In this document: positions 44,659-54,302 of the stretch, piece after piece
Numbering within the stretch: position 1 is the stretch's first letter
How the letters are laid out: each line of letters starts with the position of its first letter
From: Dryocola boscaweniae
GTDB taxonomy: Bacteria > Pseudomonadota > Gammaproteobacteria > Enterobacterales > Enterobacteriaceae
NCBI RefSeq assembly: GCF_025215095.1
Contig: NZ_JALHAP010000077.1
Location: forward strand, 62,001-126,000
Direction: 5' to 3'
Length of the DNA: 64,000 bases
Position numbers and translations under genes: made by a program
Notes under the pieces: generated by a model
Seen by the model: only the letters and a program-made list of their open reading frames with translations
The model's database searches: none
What the model was told of the DNA's origin: nothing

Positions 44659-45528
44659 TTATATGAGTTTAAACAGGATGCGAAAAGGCTTTAAGTTGGT
44701 GATGTAAACCCAGATTTTATGTAAATCAACCACGCCCGCCATTGCCAGCAACACCAGCGTTATCAGCAGCGTGGCGGCGGTAATTACCAGCATCAGGCGA
44801 ACAATATTTTTCTGGATTTTGATCTGCTGCTTATTACGCCGCTCTTCTTTTTCATGCTCCGCAATGGTGGCCACGGATTTTGGCTGCACAAAATAGCGCT
44901 CATCCCGCAGCAGCAGATCGTCCGTTATTACCAGCGACTTCAGCAGCAGCGTAACTTTGCGGCGAAACTCTTCATTGCGGATGTGCTTATACCACAGCCT
45001 GCCATACAGCATCTCAATCACTTCATTGACCGTAACGCCGCTGTTTAGCTGCGAAGGCGGCTGCTGAATATATTCATTTACCAGCAGGTTCAGCAGCGCG
45101 ATGCGATCGCGGCTTTTAAGCTCTTTATTGCCGAAAAATGCCGAAACGAGTTTACCTTTCCCGCGGCTCGCCAGAGATTTGGCATACGCAAAGCGGGTGT
45201 AATAATTAAAGGTAAAAGCAATAATGCCAGCAAAGCTTACCGGTCCGTAGCGGCGATGGTGGATGATTTCCACCTGCATTTCATCAAGCTCTGCAATGGA
45301 TACTGAATGCCGTTCGGTGTAGCCGTGCGATTTATAATCCCATCGGGTAAGCAGAGCGAAACCTTCCTGATAATCTTCCAGCAGATAGCGATGGTTAGCG
45401 ACATCAACCAGATGCACACTGTAGTAGTTATAGGGATTTTCCGGGCGCGTATTCCGGTGGACGAGTCGGGGAAGGTGCTTTCTCCATACTTTCTGGCGCA
45501 GCGAGGACATTTTATTGTCGGACATCAA
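44659..45528 (-). CDS. Uncharacterised protein with a C-terminal membrane anchor
   Basis: A 289-residue protein I do not recognise. The N-terminal part is rich in Arg/His/Tyr (RLVHRNTRPENPYNYYSVHL) and the middle is helical and basic. One strong membrane segment, VRLMLVITAATLLITLVLLA, lies near residues 243-268, followed by about 20 residues. No enzyme motif or signal peptide. ATG 45528 or 45510 could be the start. It sits alone between amn and tRNA copy 3. Confidence 0.7.
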   Translation of the reverse strand: MMSDNKMSSLRQKVWRKHLPRLVHRNTRPENPYNYYSVHLVDVANHRYLLEDYQEGFALLTRWDYKSHGYTERHSVSIAELDEMQVEIIHHRRYGPVSFAGIIAFTFNYYTRFAYAKSLASRGKGKLVSAFFGNKELKSRDRIALLNLLVNEYIQQPPSQLNSGVTVNEVIEMLYGRLWYKHIRNEEFRRKVTLLLKSLVITDDLLLRDERYFVQPKSVATIAEHEKEERRNKQQIKIQKNIVRLMLVITAATLLITLVLLAMAGVVDLHKIWVYITNLKPFRILFKLI

Positions 45529-45716
45529 AGGACCTTACAGGAAGTAGCAGAAAAAAGGAGGGGCTGAAATGGCTGATACGATCATAGTTGACGGAGAGAT
45601 GCAGCGGCAACCGGCTTGACGTTAAAAGTTAGCTGCCGTGCATTTAATCATGCGGTTTCGTGTTCCTTCCTGAAAGTGGCAGAGCTATGGGAAGGAAAGC
45701 CCGTCGACAGAAAGCA

Positions 45717-45750
45717 AGAAGCCCGCTTAAGTTTCCTTAAGCGGGCTTCT
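45717..45750 (-). terminator. Terminator of tRNA-Asn copy 3
   Basis: Perfect 15-bp stem AGAAGCCCGCTTAAG / CTTAAGCGGGCTTCT with TTTC loop. Confidence 0.9.
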
Positions 45751-45756
45751 TAAATT

Positions 45757-45832
45757 TGGCTCCTCTGACTGGACTCGAACCAGTGACATACGGATTAACA
45801 GTCCGCCGTTCTACCGACTGAACTACAGAGGA
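45757..45832 (-). tRNA. tRNA-Asn(GUU), copy 3
   Basis: Identical to the other copies, with the shared 5' flank and terminator. Confidence 0.95.
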
Positions 45833-46013
45833 ATCGTGTGAACGGGGCGCATATTAACGGCACGAGTTTGGCTTGTCAAAGCCTGAAATAACGGTTGCGG
45901 TTCGTTTGCTGATAAAACAGTCAAACGGAGCTAAACGTACAGATGCTTGCCTACGAACGACGTATCTTCTGCCAAACGACGAGCGGGATGGTAATAAGCT
46001 TTTCGCATTTACC

Positions 46014-46030
46014 TGCACCACGCTGGTGCG
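46014..46030. promoter_or_regulatory. NtrC binding site upstream of nac
   Basis: TGCACC-ACGCT-GGTGCG fits the NtrC consensus TGCACC-N5-GGTGCA with one mismatch, about 120 bp upstream of the sigma-54 element. Confidence 0.85.
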
Positions 46031-46147
46031 CGCATACCCCTTTTGGGGCATAAGCAAACCGCTGTTTCAGTAATGGAGTCGAGCGTTTTCATCAGTTCCT
46101 CTTATAATCCAGCCGGTTAGACCATCTGGCCCGACGTTGTGAAAAAG

Positions 46148-46163
46148 TGGCAAGTATCTTGCA
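46148..46163 (+). promoter_or_regulatory. Sigma-54 promoter of nac
   Basis: TGGCAAGTATCTTGCA has GG and GC at the exact -24/-12 spacing and is very close to consensus. Transcription start would be near 46174. Confidence 0.92.
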
Positions 46164-46220
46164 ATTCCCTTCACGACATCACAGCCGAGACTGGCACTGG
46201 CATTCCGTGAAGGAGGCAAA

Positions 46221-47138
46221 ATGAATTTAAGACGACTGAAATACTTCGTAAAAATCGTCGATATTGGTAGCCTGACCCAGGCCGCTGAAGTGCTGCATAT
46301 TGCGCAGCCGGCGCTGAGCCAGCAGGTCGCTACCCTTGAAGGGGAACTGAGCCAACAATTATTAATTCGCACCAAGCGCGGTGTGACCCCGACGGAAGCG
46401 GGGAAGATTCTTTATACCCATGCGCGGGCGATTTTGCGTCAGTGTGAGCAGGCGCAACTGGCGGTTGGCAACGTCGGCCAGACGCTGAGCGGGCAGGTCT
46501 CAATCGGCCTTGCGCCGGGAACGGCGGCCTCGTCAATTATTATGCCTTTGCTTCAGGCTGTGCGTGCGGAATTGCCGGACGTCCTGGTCTATCTGCATGA
46601 AAACAGCGGTTCTTCCCTGAATGACAAGCTGTTAAGCGGCCAGCTTGACATGGCGGTCTTGTATGACCGTTCTCCGACGGCGGGCATCATCAGCCAGCCG
46701 TTACTTAAAGAGGAGTTGTTTCTGGTCGGCACCCGCGACTGTCCAGGTCAGACAGTCGATCTCGCGGCGGTAGCCGAAATGAACCTATTCCTGCCGCGTG
46801 ACTACAGCGCCGTGCGTAAGCGCGTGGACGAAGCGTTTTCTCTGCGTCGCCTGACGGCGAAAATTATCGGTGAGATCGAGTCCATTTCTACCCTGACCGC
46901 TGCAATCGCAAGCGGAATGGGCGTGACGGTGCTGCCTGAATCTGCCGCGCGTTCGCTGTCAGGTTCCGCGAACGGCTGGATGGCTCGCATCACCAGTCCT
47001 TCGCTCAATTTGCCGTTGTCCATCAATCTGTCGGCGCGTTTATCGCTTACCCCGCAGGCCCAGGCGGTAAAAGATATTCTTATGTCGCTGGTAACGCAGC
47101 CGGCGCTGGAAAATCCAGAACTGATGCTGGTCAGTTAA
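46221..47138 (+). CDS. nac: Nitrogen assimilation regulator Nac
   Basis: A 305-residue LysR protein: RRLKYFVKIVDIGSLTQAAE, LHIAQPALSQQVATLEGEL, LSQQLLIRTKRGVTPTEAG. It matches Klebsiella/E. coli Nac, which couples the NtrC/sigma-54 nitrogen-limitation signal to sigma-70 genes such as hut and ure and represses gdhA. The NtrC site and sigma-54 promoter upstream fit this. Followed by cbl, as in E. coli. Confidence 0.96.
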   Translation: MNLRRLKYFVKIVDIGSLTQAAEVLHIAQPALSQQVATLEGELSQQLLIRTKRGVTPTEAGKILYTHARAILRQCEQAQLAVGNVGQTLSGQVSIGLAPGTAASSIIMPLLQAVRAELPDVLVYLHENSGSSLNDKLLSGQLDMAVLYDRSPTAGIISQPLLKEELFLVGTRDCPGQTVDLAAVAEMNLFLPRDYSAVRKRVDEAFSLRRLTAKIIGEIESISTLTAAIASGMGVTVLPESAARSLSGSANGWMARITSPSLNLPLSINLSARLSLTPQAQAVKDILMSLVTQPALENPELMLVS

Positions 47139-47244
47139 TGACGGCTTATTGCTAAAAGGAATAAGTTGCTGGTTTTTATTATTTGTTCCACAGGCGCTGT
47201 GACTTTAACAATGGTGTAAAGAACAGCGATGCCCTGGGGGTAAA

Positions 47245-48189
47245 GTGAATTTCCAGCAACTTAAGATTATCCGTGAGGCGGCGCGGCGAGATTACAATCT
47301 CACCGAAGTCGCCAACATGCTTTTTACCTCGCAATCCGGCGTCAGCCGTCATATCCGCGAGCTGGAAGAAGAGCTCGGCATCGAGATTTTCATCCGCCGG
47401 GGTAAACGGTTATTAGGTATGACCGAACCGGGCAAAGCGCTGCTGGTTATCGCCGAACGCATTCTCAACGAGGCAAGCAACGTTCGTCGCCTTGCCGATC
47501 TGTTTACCAACGACACAAGCGGCGTGTTGACTATCGCCACCACGCACACTCAGGCGCGCTACAGCCTGCCGACGGTGATCAAAGCTTTTCGCGCGCTTTT
47601 CCCGGAAGTTCGTCTCGAACTTATTCAGGGCACGCCTCAAGAAATAGAAGCTCTTCTGCACAGCGGCACGGCGGATATTGGTATCGCCAGCGAGCGTCTC
47701 AGCACCGATCCTACGCTTGTCGCTTATCCCTGGTTCCGCTGGTATCACAGTCTGCTGGTGCCCGCCGGGCATCCGCTAATCCATGCGAGTCCCCTTACGC
47801 TTGACGACATCAGCCGTTGGCCGCTCATCACCTATCGGCAGGGAATAACGGGCCGCTCGCGCATTGATGAAGCGTTTTCTCGCCGTGGCTTAACGCCGGA
47901 CGTGGTGCTCAGCGCGCAGGATTCGGACGTGGTGAAAACCTACGTTGAGCTGGGGTTGGGTATCGGCCTGGTGGCCGATCAGGCAAGCGGTGAAGAGGGA
48001 AGCCTCGTGCGTCTTGATACGCGACACCTGTTTGATGCCAACACCGTGTGGCTTGGGCTAAAGCGCGGGCAGCTACAGCGAAATTACGTCTGGCGCTTTA
48101 TTGAATTGTGCAACCCGGAGCTGTCGGTGGAGGAAATTAAGCGGCTGGCGCTGGAGTCCGACGAAGTGGTTATCGATTTCCAGATTTGA
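47245..48189 (+). CDS. cbl: LysR regulator Cbl (CysB-like)
   Basis: A 314-residue CysB-family LysR protein (LKIIREAARRDYNLTEVANM, FTSQSGVSRHIRELEEELGI, EIFIRRGKRLLGMTEPGK). Cbl controls genes for using organosulfur sources (tau, ssu). The GTG start at 47245 follows GGGGG. It lies 106 bp after nac and could be read from the nac promoter under nitrogen limitation. Confidence 0.94.
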   Translation: MNFQQLKIIREAARRDYNLTEVANMLFTSQSGVSRHIRELEEELGIEIFIRRGKRLLGMTEPGKALLVIAERILNEASNVRRLADLFTNDTSGVLTIATTHTQARYSLPTVIKAFRALFPEVRLELIQGTPQEIEALLHSGTADIGIASERLSTDPTLVAYPWFRWYHSLLVPAGHPLIHASPLTLDDISRWPLITYRQGITGRSRIDEAFSRRGLTPDVVLSAQDSDVVKTYVELGLGIGLVADQASGEEGSLVRLDTRHLFDANTVWLGLKRGQLQRNYVWRFIELCNPELSVEEIKRLALESDEVVIDFQI

Positions 48190-48252
48190 TTTGCTTTATG
48201 TAATAAAAATTAACAGACAATGTTAATTGTTTATTAATAAATAAACGAGTGG

Positions 48253-48310
48253 CGCCCGGCTTATATTGCTGAACGATTTTTCGCTTCGGGAATAGAGACC
48301 GGGCGTTTTT
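48253..48310 (+). terminator. Terminator downstream of cbl
   Basis: CGCCCGG and CCGGGCG form a 7-bp GC stem with a 39-base loop, followed by TTTTT. Confidence 0.6.
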
Positions 48311-48433
48311 ATTTACGGGAAAGATTAAGGTTGCAAAAGTGTTCAATATTTCCAATCACTGATCGATTAACGTAAATTAATAGTTATTAACTATCGAATG
48401 TTGTTTTTTGTAAAGAAAAACCGATCAAATTCA

Positions 48434-48460
48434 TAAAGTTACTCTCCCTTTGTCCGATAT
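48434..48460 (+). promoter_or_regulatory. FliA (sigma-28) promoter of the chemoreceptor gene
   Basis: TAAA-N15-TCCGATAT differs from the sigma-28 consensus TAAA-N15-GCCGATAA at two positions and lies about 107 bp before the MCP start. Confidence 0.75.
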
Positions 48461-48566
48461 CTCCTTCAGCGGTTTACCGTATTCGTTTTTTTCTTGTTCA
48501 CCTCATCGATAACACAGCGGGTGATGACCTCCATTGATAAGGAAAATTCACCCAAAGGGAGTAGAT

Positions 48567-50135
48567 ATGTCTTTACATGACGTAAAAATTCGCACCAAAT
48601 TAACCCTGGCTTTCACCTTCTTTATTGTGCTGATGATTTTCAGCTCCAGCCTCTCTCTGCTTAGCCTGAATAAGGCAAATAACGGGATGCAGTCCATCAT
48701 TACGGATGATTATCCAACCACCGTAAAAGCCAATCAGCTTATTGAAAATTTCCAGGATTTTATTAACGTCCAACAGCTAATGCTGCTTGATGATAAAGGA
48801 ACGTTTCGCGAAGCCTCCGAAAAGCGCCTGACCGAACTCAGCGCGCGTATCACCGGCTTGCTCGATAACCTGAGCAAAGCGCGACAAGATGAAAGATCGC
48901 GCCAGGCGCTCAGTGAAATTACCGAGGTGCGCAAAGAGTATCTGGACTCCCGCTTCCGAATTTTACAGGCCGTGCAGCTCAACGACCGGGCGGCTGCGCT
49001 TGAGGAGATGATGACAACCACCGTTCAGGTGCAGGAAAAATACAAAGCGAAGGTTCAGGCGCTCATCGCCATTCAGAATGAGCAAATGCGCGCCGCAGGT
49101 TCGGAAGTGGAGAAGGATTATCACACTAACCGCGCGCTGCTGATTTTGATTACGCTATTGAGTATCGTCCTTGCGACGCTGACCGGCTGGTTTATTGTCC
49201 GCTCGATTACACGTCCTTTAGGCCAGGCGGTTGAATTCGCTCAGGCCATTGCCGAAGGCGATTTATCCCGCAGTATCGATACGCACCATCGCGATGAAAC
49301 GGGCGTTTTACTTCACGCGCTGATGGCAATGAAAGTTCGTCTGCAGGAGATTGTGCGCGAGGTGCAAAAAGGCTCCGAGAGCATTTCTTCAGCGGCGGCG
49401 CAAATTGTAGCCGGTAATCAGGATCTGGCGGCACGTACCGAAGAGCAGGCCAGCTCCGTTGAAGAAACCGCGGCGTCTATGGAACAAATTACCTCGACGG
49501 TAAAAAATACCTACGACCATACCAATGTCGCCACACGTCTTTCTGCCGATACCGCAAGCGTAGTGAAGAAAAACGGGCAGATGATGACCCAGGTGACCAA
49601 TAAAATGCGCCTGATTAACGACACGTCTAACCGCATGTCTGACATTATCAACCTGATTGATTCCATCGCTTTCCAGACCAATATTCTGGCGCTCAATGCT
49701 GCGGTTGAAGCGGCGCGTGCTGGCGAACACGGGCGTGGATTTGCCGTTGTTGCAGGCGAAGTACGGCAGCTCGCGCAAAAAAGCGCTTCTTCCGCCAGTG
49801 AGATCCGTACCCTGATTGAGAATTCAACTTCGCAAACGCGCGAAGGGATGGATCTGGTCCAGACGGCAAACCAGCAGATTACCGGCATGGTCAGCAACGT
49901 TGAGGAGATGGACGGTATTCTCAGTGAAATCAAACAGGCAAGCCAGGAGCAAACGGAAGGCATTTCGCAGATCAATACCGCTATCGGCATGATTGATACC
50001 ACCACGCAGCAGAACTCTTGTCTTGTGGAAGAGTCTGTAGCGGCGGCGGCCTCGCTCAACGAACAGGCGCGGCATTTGCGTGAAATGGTGAAAGTGTTCC
50101 GCTTAGAACAAACGGTTTCCTCCCCATACGCTTAA
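48567..50135 (+). CDS. Methyl-accepting chemotaxis protein
   Basis: A 522-residue receptor: membrane helix 1 ([20 protein letters not shown]), a four-helix-bundle periplasmic sensor (about residues 35-190), membrane helix 2 ([20 protein letters not shown]), HAMP and a long signalling coil. The CheA/CheW-binding hairpin tip reads [20 protein letters not shown], then [20 protein letters not shown]. No C-terminal NWETF-type CheR/CheB pentapeptide is visible. Start ATG 48567 has GGGAG upstream. Ligand unknown. Confidence 0.93.
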   Translation: MSLHDVKIRTKLTLAFTFFIVLMIFSSSLSLLSLNKANNGMQSIITDDYPTTVKANQLIENFQDFINVQQLMLLDDKGTFREASEKRLTELSARITGLLDNLSKARQDERSRQALSEITEVRKEYLDSRFRILQAVQLNDRAAALEEMMTTTVQVQEKYKAKVQALIAIQNEQMRAAGSEVEKDYHTNRALLILITLLSIVLATLTGWFIVRSITRPLGQAVEFAQAIAEGDLSRSIDTHHRDETGVLLHALMAMKVRLQEIVREVQKGSESISSAAAQIVAGNQDLAARTEEQASSVEETAASMEQITSTVKNTYDHTNVATRLSADTASVVKKNGQMMTQVTNKMRLINDTSNRMSDIINLIDSIAFQTNILALNAAVEAARAGEHGRGFAVVAGEVRQLAQKSASSASEIRTLIENSTSQTREGMDLVQTANQQITGMVSNVEEMDGILSEIKQASQEQTEGISQINTAIGMIDTTTQQNSCLVEESVAAAASLNEQARHLREMVKVFRLEQTVSSPYA

Positions 50136-50211
50136 TTAGTCAGGCGGGGGAGCGGGGGCGTGGCCCCCGACTCAAAGCGTACCGGGCTTCAATTTAAAAG
50201 AACGTAAGCAA

Positions 50212-50247
50212 AGCCGCCGTATCCTGTTAATTCAGGGCGCGGCGGCT
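50212..50247. terminator. Bidirectional hairpin between MCP and fhuE-like gene
   Basis: AGCCGCCG and CGGCGGCT pair with a 20-base spacer, between two convergent genes. Confidence 0.5.
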
Positions 50248-50252
50248 ATCCG

Positions 50253-52469
50253 TCAGAATTGATAAGACATGCTAACCGAGTAATTACGCGGCTCGCCGTA
50301 AACATAGTTATTCATATAGGTGTAGTAGGTACGGTCAAAGAGATTATTGACGTTTGCCTGTACCGCCACCTGCCTGGTGACCTGGTAGCGTGCGAACAGG
50401 TTAGCCAGCGGGTAGCTGCCCTGATAAACGCGCTGGGTGCTGCCATCCGGTGCGCTGACATCCTCAAACACGCGATTCTGCCAGTTGATGCCGCCGCCGA
50501 TGACCAGATCCGGCAACCCGGGCAACTGATAGCGGGTAAACAGCTTGAGGTCGGTTTGCGGCTGGTCCGGGTTATAGCGGCCATCTTTATCGCGCGCGAC
50601 ATAGCGTGTCGCGCCAAAGGTCAACTGCAGATTGTCGGTGAGCGCGCCGTTGAGCTCAAACTCCGCTCCTTTACTCCGCGCGCCCTTGGTCGCGTAATAG
50701 GCCTGCTCGCTGCTGTTATTAACATAAACGCCATTCTCTTCGGTGCCGACATTGTCCTGTTCAATACGGAACACCGCGACGGTGGCGGTCAGCCGGCCGT
50801 CAAGCCAGGCGGATTTCAGGCCGGTTTCATAGCTTTTTCCGGTCACCGGCGACAGGTAGCTGCCGGCGCTGTCGCGATAGGTTTGCGGCTGGAAGATTGA
50901 GGTATAGCTGGCATAGGCCGACCAGGTATCGTTAATGTCGTACACCAGGCCCGCGTACGGCGTGATGTTATTTTTTTCCATATCGCCGCTGCTGCCGTTG
51001 GTGCTCCATTGGGTATAACGAGCCCCGACAATCAGCGATAGCGGATCGGCCAGCGAGAAACGCGCGGCGGTATAAGCGGATTTCTGGCGAATCACATCAT
51101 CCGCGTTTGTATACCAGCCCTGCCATTGCGGTTCGGCAATATTGCCATTCCAGCTATTGTTAAACGCGCCCATGTCGCTTGCGGCGATGTTGTAGTTATC
51201 GGGGTCGGTAATGCCGTCCTGGCTGGAGGTGGCGTTGTGCTGGCGGTTGTAGCTGATACCAGCCATCAACTGATGCTGGCGGCCCAGCAAACTGAACGGA
51301 CCGCTGGCATAGCTATCGACCGAGGTAAGCTCACGCTTGCCGCGGTCCATACTGCCGTAACCGGTCACGCCTTCACCTGTGCTTTGATCCGGATAATCCA
51401 TCACATACAGTAGCTTATCGCTAAAGGTGTTTTCCGCGTGGGTGCCATTAACGTGGAAGCTCCAGCCGTTATCAAAATTATGTACCAGGTCGGCGTACGC
51501 TTTGCGCGCGTTGGTGTGGTAATTGGCCCAGTCGGCGGAGGAGTTCAGGCTGCGGTCGTAATGAGTCAGTGAACCATTGCTGTAAAACACCGGCAGGCCG
51601 CCCCAGGTAGGGTTTCCGGTGTCGGCGTCTTCATAATCGTAGCCAAGCGACAGGGTAGTGCGCTCGGTGATATCCGCATCCACCACGCCGTAAATAAATT
51701 TTTTGCTTTTATGGTAGCGGTCCAGCCAGCTATCTCCATCCTGATAGCCGGTCACCACGCGCCCGCGTACCGAGCCGGTGTCATTCAGCGGAGCAGAAAC
51801 ATCGGCGACATAGCGTTGTTTGTCCCAACTGCCATAGCTGGCGCTTACGCTGCCGGTAAAAGATTTGCTGTCCGCATGCTTGCGTACCATGTTAACGGAA
51901 GCCGATGGGCTGCCTGCGCCGGTCATCAGGCCGGTGGCGCCGCGTACCACTTCGATACGCTCATAAATTGCCGTGTCCGAAGCGGCATCGCCGTAGTTCC
52001 ACGCGTCGCCAACCGAAGTAGGAATGCCGTCAAAGGTGAAATTAGTGATTTTGAAGCCGCGGGAATAATACTCTGAACGTTCGCTGTCGACCAGGTTGCT
52101 GGTGATGCCGGTGGTGTTATTCAGCACATCGGTAACGGTTTGCAACTGCTGATCCTGCATACGCTGCTGGGTCACTACGCTTACCGATTGCGGCACATCG
52201 CGTGGCGTCAGCAGCAGTTTGGTGCCGGCACGCGTCGTTTTTACCTGATAGTCCTGTTTTTCGTCTGCCGCCGTGTCGTTATCGTTGGCGTACACCACCA
52301 TATCCTGCTGGTCATCGCCGGGGGCGGTAGCAGTACTGGTTTCGGCTGCATGCGCCAGCATCGGGTTCAAAAGAGCATGTACCGCCATTGCCAGCAATGA
52401 CACCGTAAATATTTTACGGATGCCACAGGCGCGCGCTTCGGCGCGAGTTTCCCTGCGATTCAAAGACAT
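50253..52469 (-). CDS. fhuE: FhuE-like TonB-dependent ferric-siderophore receptor
   Basis: A 738-residue outer-membrane receptor. Signal peptide ends near AHAAETST; a TonB box-like MVVYAND follows. The plug has TPRDVPQSVSVVTQQRM, YYSRGFKITNFTFDGIPTSV and RIEVVRGATGLMTGAGSPSA. The 22-strand barrel ends in a C-terminal Phe (YSVSMSYQF). Similarity to E. coli FhuE (coprogen, ferric rhodotorulic acid) is strong as recalled; a paralogue with another hydroxamate ligand is possible. The ATG at 52469 fits the signal peptide. A Fur box lies upstream. Confidence 0.82.
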   Translation of the reverse strand: MSLNRRETRAEARACGIRKIFTVSLLAMAVHALLNPMLAHAAETSTATAPGDDQQDMVVYANDNDTAADEKQDYQVKTTRAGTKLLLTPRDVPQSVSVVTQQRMQDQQLQTVTDVLNNTTGITSNLVDSERSEYYSRGFKITNFTFDGIPTSVGDAWNYGDAASDTAIYERIEVVRGATGLMTGAGSPSASVNMVRKHADSKSFTGSVSASYGSWDKQRYVADVSAPLNDTGSVRGRVVTGYQDGDSWLDRYHKSKKFIYGVVDADITERTTLSLGYDYEDADTGNPTWGGLPVFYSNGSLTHYDRSLNSSADWANYHTNARKAYADLVHNFDNGWSFHVNGTHAENTFSDKLLYVMDYPDQSTGEGVTGYGSMDRGKRELTSVDSYASGPFSLLGRQHQLMAGISYNRQHNATSSQDGITDPDNYNIAASDMGAFNNSWNGNIAEPQWQGWYTNADDVIRQKSAYTAARFSLADPLSLIVGARYTQWSTNGSSGDMEKNNITPYAGLVYDINDTWSAYASYTSIFQPQTYRDSAGSYLSPVTGKSYETGLKSAWLDGRLTATVAVFRIEQDNVGTEENGVYVNNSSEQAYYATKGARSKGAEFELNGALTDNLQLTFGATRYVARDKDGRYNPDQPQTDLKLFTRYQLPGLPDLVIGGGINWQNRVFEDVSAPDGSTQRVYQGSYPLANLFARYQVTRQVAVQANVNNLFDRTYYTYMNNYVYGEPRNYSVSMSYQF

Positions 52470-52600
52470 AATATTTCCCGTCAAAATAAGCGTGAGCTGC
52501 TGTTGTGTCGCTTCTGTTGTTATGGGTTGTGACGCCGAAATAGCGGGAGAAAATCCGCCATTGCGAGGCACATAAAATAGAGAAGCGTATAAATTGAGAA

Positions 52601-52619
52601 GGCTAATGATAATCATTTG
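52601..52619. promoter_or_regulatory. Fur box of the receptor gene
   Basis: CTAATGATAATCATTTGC contains the core AATGATAATCATT, matching the Fur consensus GATAATGATAATCATTATC at most positions. Confidence 0.82.
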
Positions 52620-52846
52620 CTTTAATAAATCGAAAAAGGTTTCATTTAAATGTGTAAGTATTTGTAAAGATAATATGAATCAAAGAGTTGATTGAAATAT
52701 CGACCCGTTAGTTGCTAACGTTTTCACTTATTTCGCGTCTTTGTTGGATAAAAACAGGGGATACGGCGGAGTAATTTAGTTTTTCTGCAGCCGACGGATG
52801 CGCCTTTGACCGACGGCCGTCGGCGTTGATTTGCTTAGTTTTCTTT

Positions 52847-52868
52847 AATGAGTATGATTCTCATTCTT
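52847..52868. promoter_or_regulatory. Fur box of the YncE-like gene
   Basis: AATGAGTATGATTCTCATTC fits a Fur-type array of hexamers and lies about 60 bp before the YncE-like start. The region 52620-52846 between the two boxes has no gene; a perfect palindrome CCGACGGCCGTCGG is at 52810-52823. Confidence 0.65.
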
Positions 52869-52929
52869 TATTCGGCCTTTCCATAGGGCTGCGCCTTACG
52901 GAAACCGTTCTTCCCTAATGGAGTTCAGA

Positions 52930-54024
52930 ATGAAATCGTTTTTCAGTTCGCGTAAAGCCGCGGTTGCGGCAGCGGTCGTTGCCGCATTGAGTCTGACGGC
53001 CTGTCAGACGCCCGCCAAAAAAGCTGAAACTCCGGTAGCTGCCGCTGCGGCAAAGCCGGTCGCTCAGGCGGTAACGCTGCGTGTATTAGGCGATGGGCTG
53101 TATGAACTGGCGTATTCTTCGGCCGCCAGTGCATTGTATGTTGCCAGCGCCCAGAGCTTTAAAGAGGTGAACGGCGGCATATTGTATCGCCTTGACCCGA
53201 CTACTCTTGCGACCAAAGGCGAGACCCATACCGATCTGAAAAACTTCGGCATGGCGATTGATGAAAAAGGCGACACGTTCTATACCACCAATTCGCTGGA
53301 CGGCAGCGTGTCCAAAGTGGACGCGCACAGCGGCAAGGTGCTGCAACGCCTGGCGTTGGGCGGTGGAAAAGATAAAGACGGCGATGCGATTGGCGCACGT
53401 GAAATGCTGCTGCACGGCAACGAGCTGTACGTCGGCCGTGTGGCCGATCCCGGCTTCATTAACGTTATCGATACCAAAACGTTTAAAGTCAAAACCACCA
53501 TTAAAAACGCCGGGAAATGGGTGACGGGCCTGATCTATTCACCGCTGACCGAACGCATTTATGCCGCTAATGGCGGGGGAGAGATTCTGGTCATCAATCC
53601 ACGCAGCCACAAAATTGAGCAGCGCTGGACGCCGGGCGATGGCAAAGAGTACCTGCTCCTGAACATGGCGGAAGATCCGGCCACTGGTCGCCTGTTCGTC
53701 ACCGACGATTCCAAAGCGAAAACCACGCTGGTATTTGATATACACAGCGGCAAAGTTATTAAGCGTATTGAGGGCGATGCGCTGGGGATCAAGTTTAACG
53801 CCAGACGCAATGAGATCTACATCAGCCAGCGTGAGTCGAAAAAAGTGCTGCAACTGGATGCCACCAGCTATGCGGTGAAAAATAGCTGGTCGTTCGACAC
53901 CAGCCCGAACAGCCTGCTGGTTTCAGCCGACGGCGAAGCGCTGTATGTTTCTCTTAAACAGGCCTTTAACGAAGACAGTTCGACTAAAGGAGCGGATAGC
54001 GTGGCGCGCATTGCGCTGAAGTAA
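52930..54024 (+). CDS. YncE-like beta-propeller lipoprotein
   Basis: A 364-residue protein. The N-terminal signal ends in a lipobox (LSLTACQ), so it is probably membrane-anchored, unlike the soluble periplasmic YncE of E. coli. The body has repeated propeller blades (LDGSVSKVDAHSGKVLQRLA, NPRSHKIEQRWTPGD, FDIHSGKVIKRIEGD). YncE in E. coli is Fur-regulated and encoded beside the TonB receptor yncD. Here the analogous partner is a divergent FhuE-like receptor, which suggests a role in iron uptake. Confidence 0.85.
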   Translation: MKSFFSSRKAAVAAAVVAALSLTACQTPAKKAETPVAAAAAKPVAQAVTLRVLGDGLYELAYSSAASALYVASAQSFKEVNGGILYRLDPTTLATKGETHTDLKNFGMAIDEKGDTFYTTNSLDGSVSKVDAHSGKVLQRLALGGGKDKDGDAIGAREMLLHGNELYVGRVADPGFINVIDTKTFKVKTTIKNAGKWVTGLIYSPLTERIYAANGGGEILVINPRSHKIEQRWTPGDGKEYLLLNMAEDPATGRLFVTDDSKAKTTLVFDIHSGKVIKRIEGDALGIKFNARRNEIYISQRESKKVLQLDATSYAVKNSWSFDTSPNSLLVSADGEALYVSLKQAFNEDSSTKGADSVARIALK

Positions 54025-54181
54025 AGCCGCAGGGAAGGCCTGCGGGCCTTCCTCGCCGGGCGCATAAAGTCGCAACGGCGAACTCAATTTCACCGCCTTT
54101 TACATTCATTTTTTATCCCCGCTCACATATTTTACTTCCCGTTATCAGGCAGGGTTGCCTAAAGCTGTTTTCCCCTATACG

Positions 54182-54218
54182 TTCTTCTGTAACGTTTTAG
54201 TGTAACGTTACAGAAGAA
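54182..54218. promoter_or_regulatory. Putative LacI-family operator of the TRAP operon
   Basis: TTCTTCTGTAACGTT (54182-54196) and AACGTTACAGAAGAA (54204-54218) are perfect 15-bp inverted arms. Inside is TGTAACGTTACA (54201-54212), a 12-bp palindrome with the central CG usual for LacI/GalR regulators. It lies 85 bp before the TRAP binding-protein gene. Confidence 0.8.
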
Positions 54219-54302
54219 AGAAAAAAGCACCAGTCCTTGTTCGAAAAGATGTTTTTTAAATCATAAAGAAATTATAAATCAAGTATTTATAAGGATGGCT
54301 TA

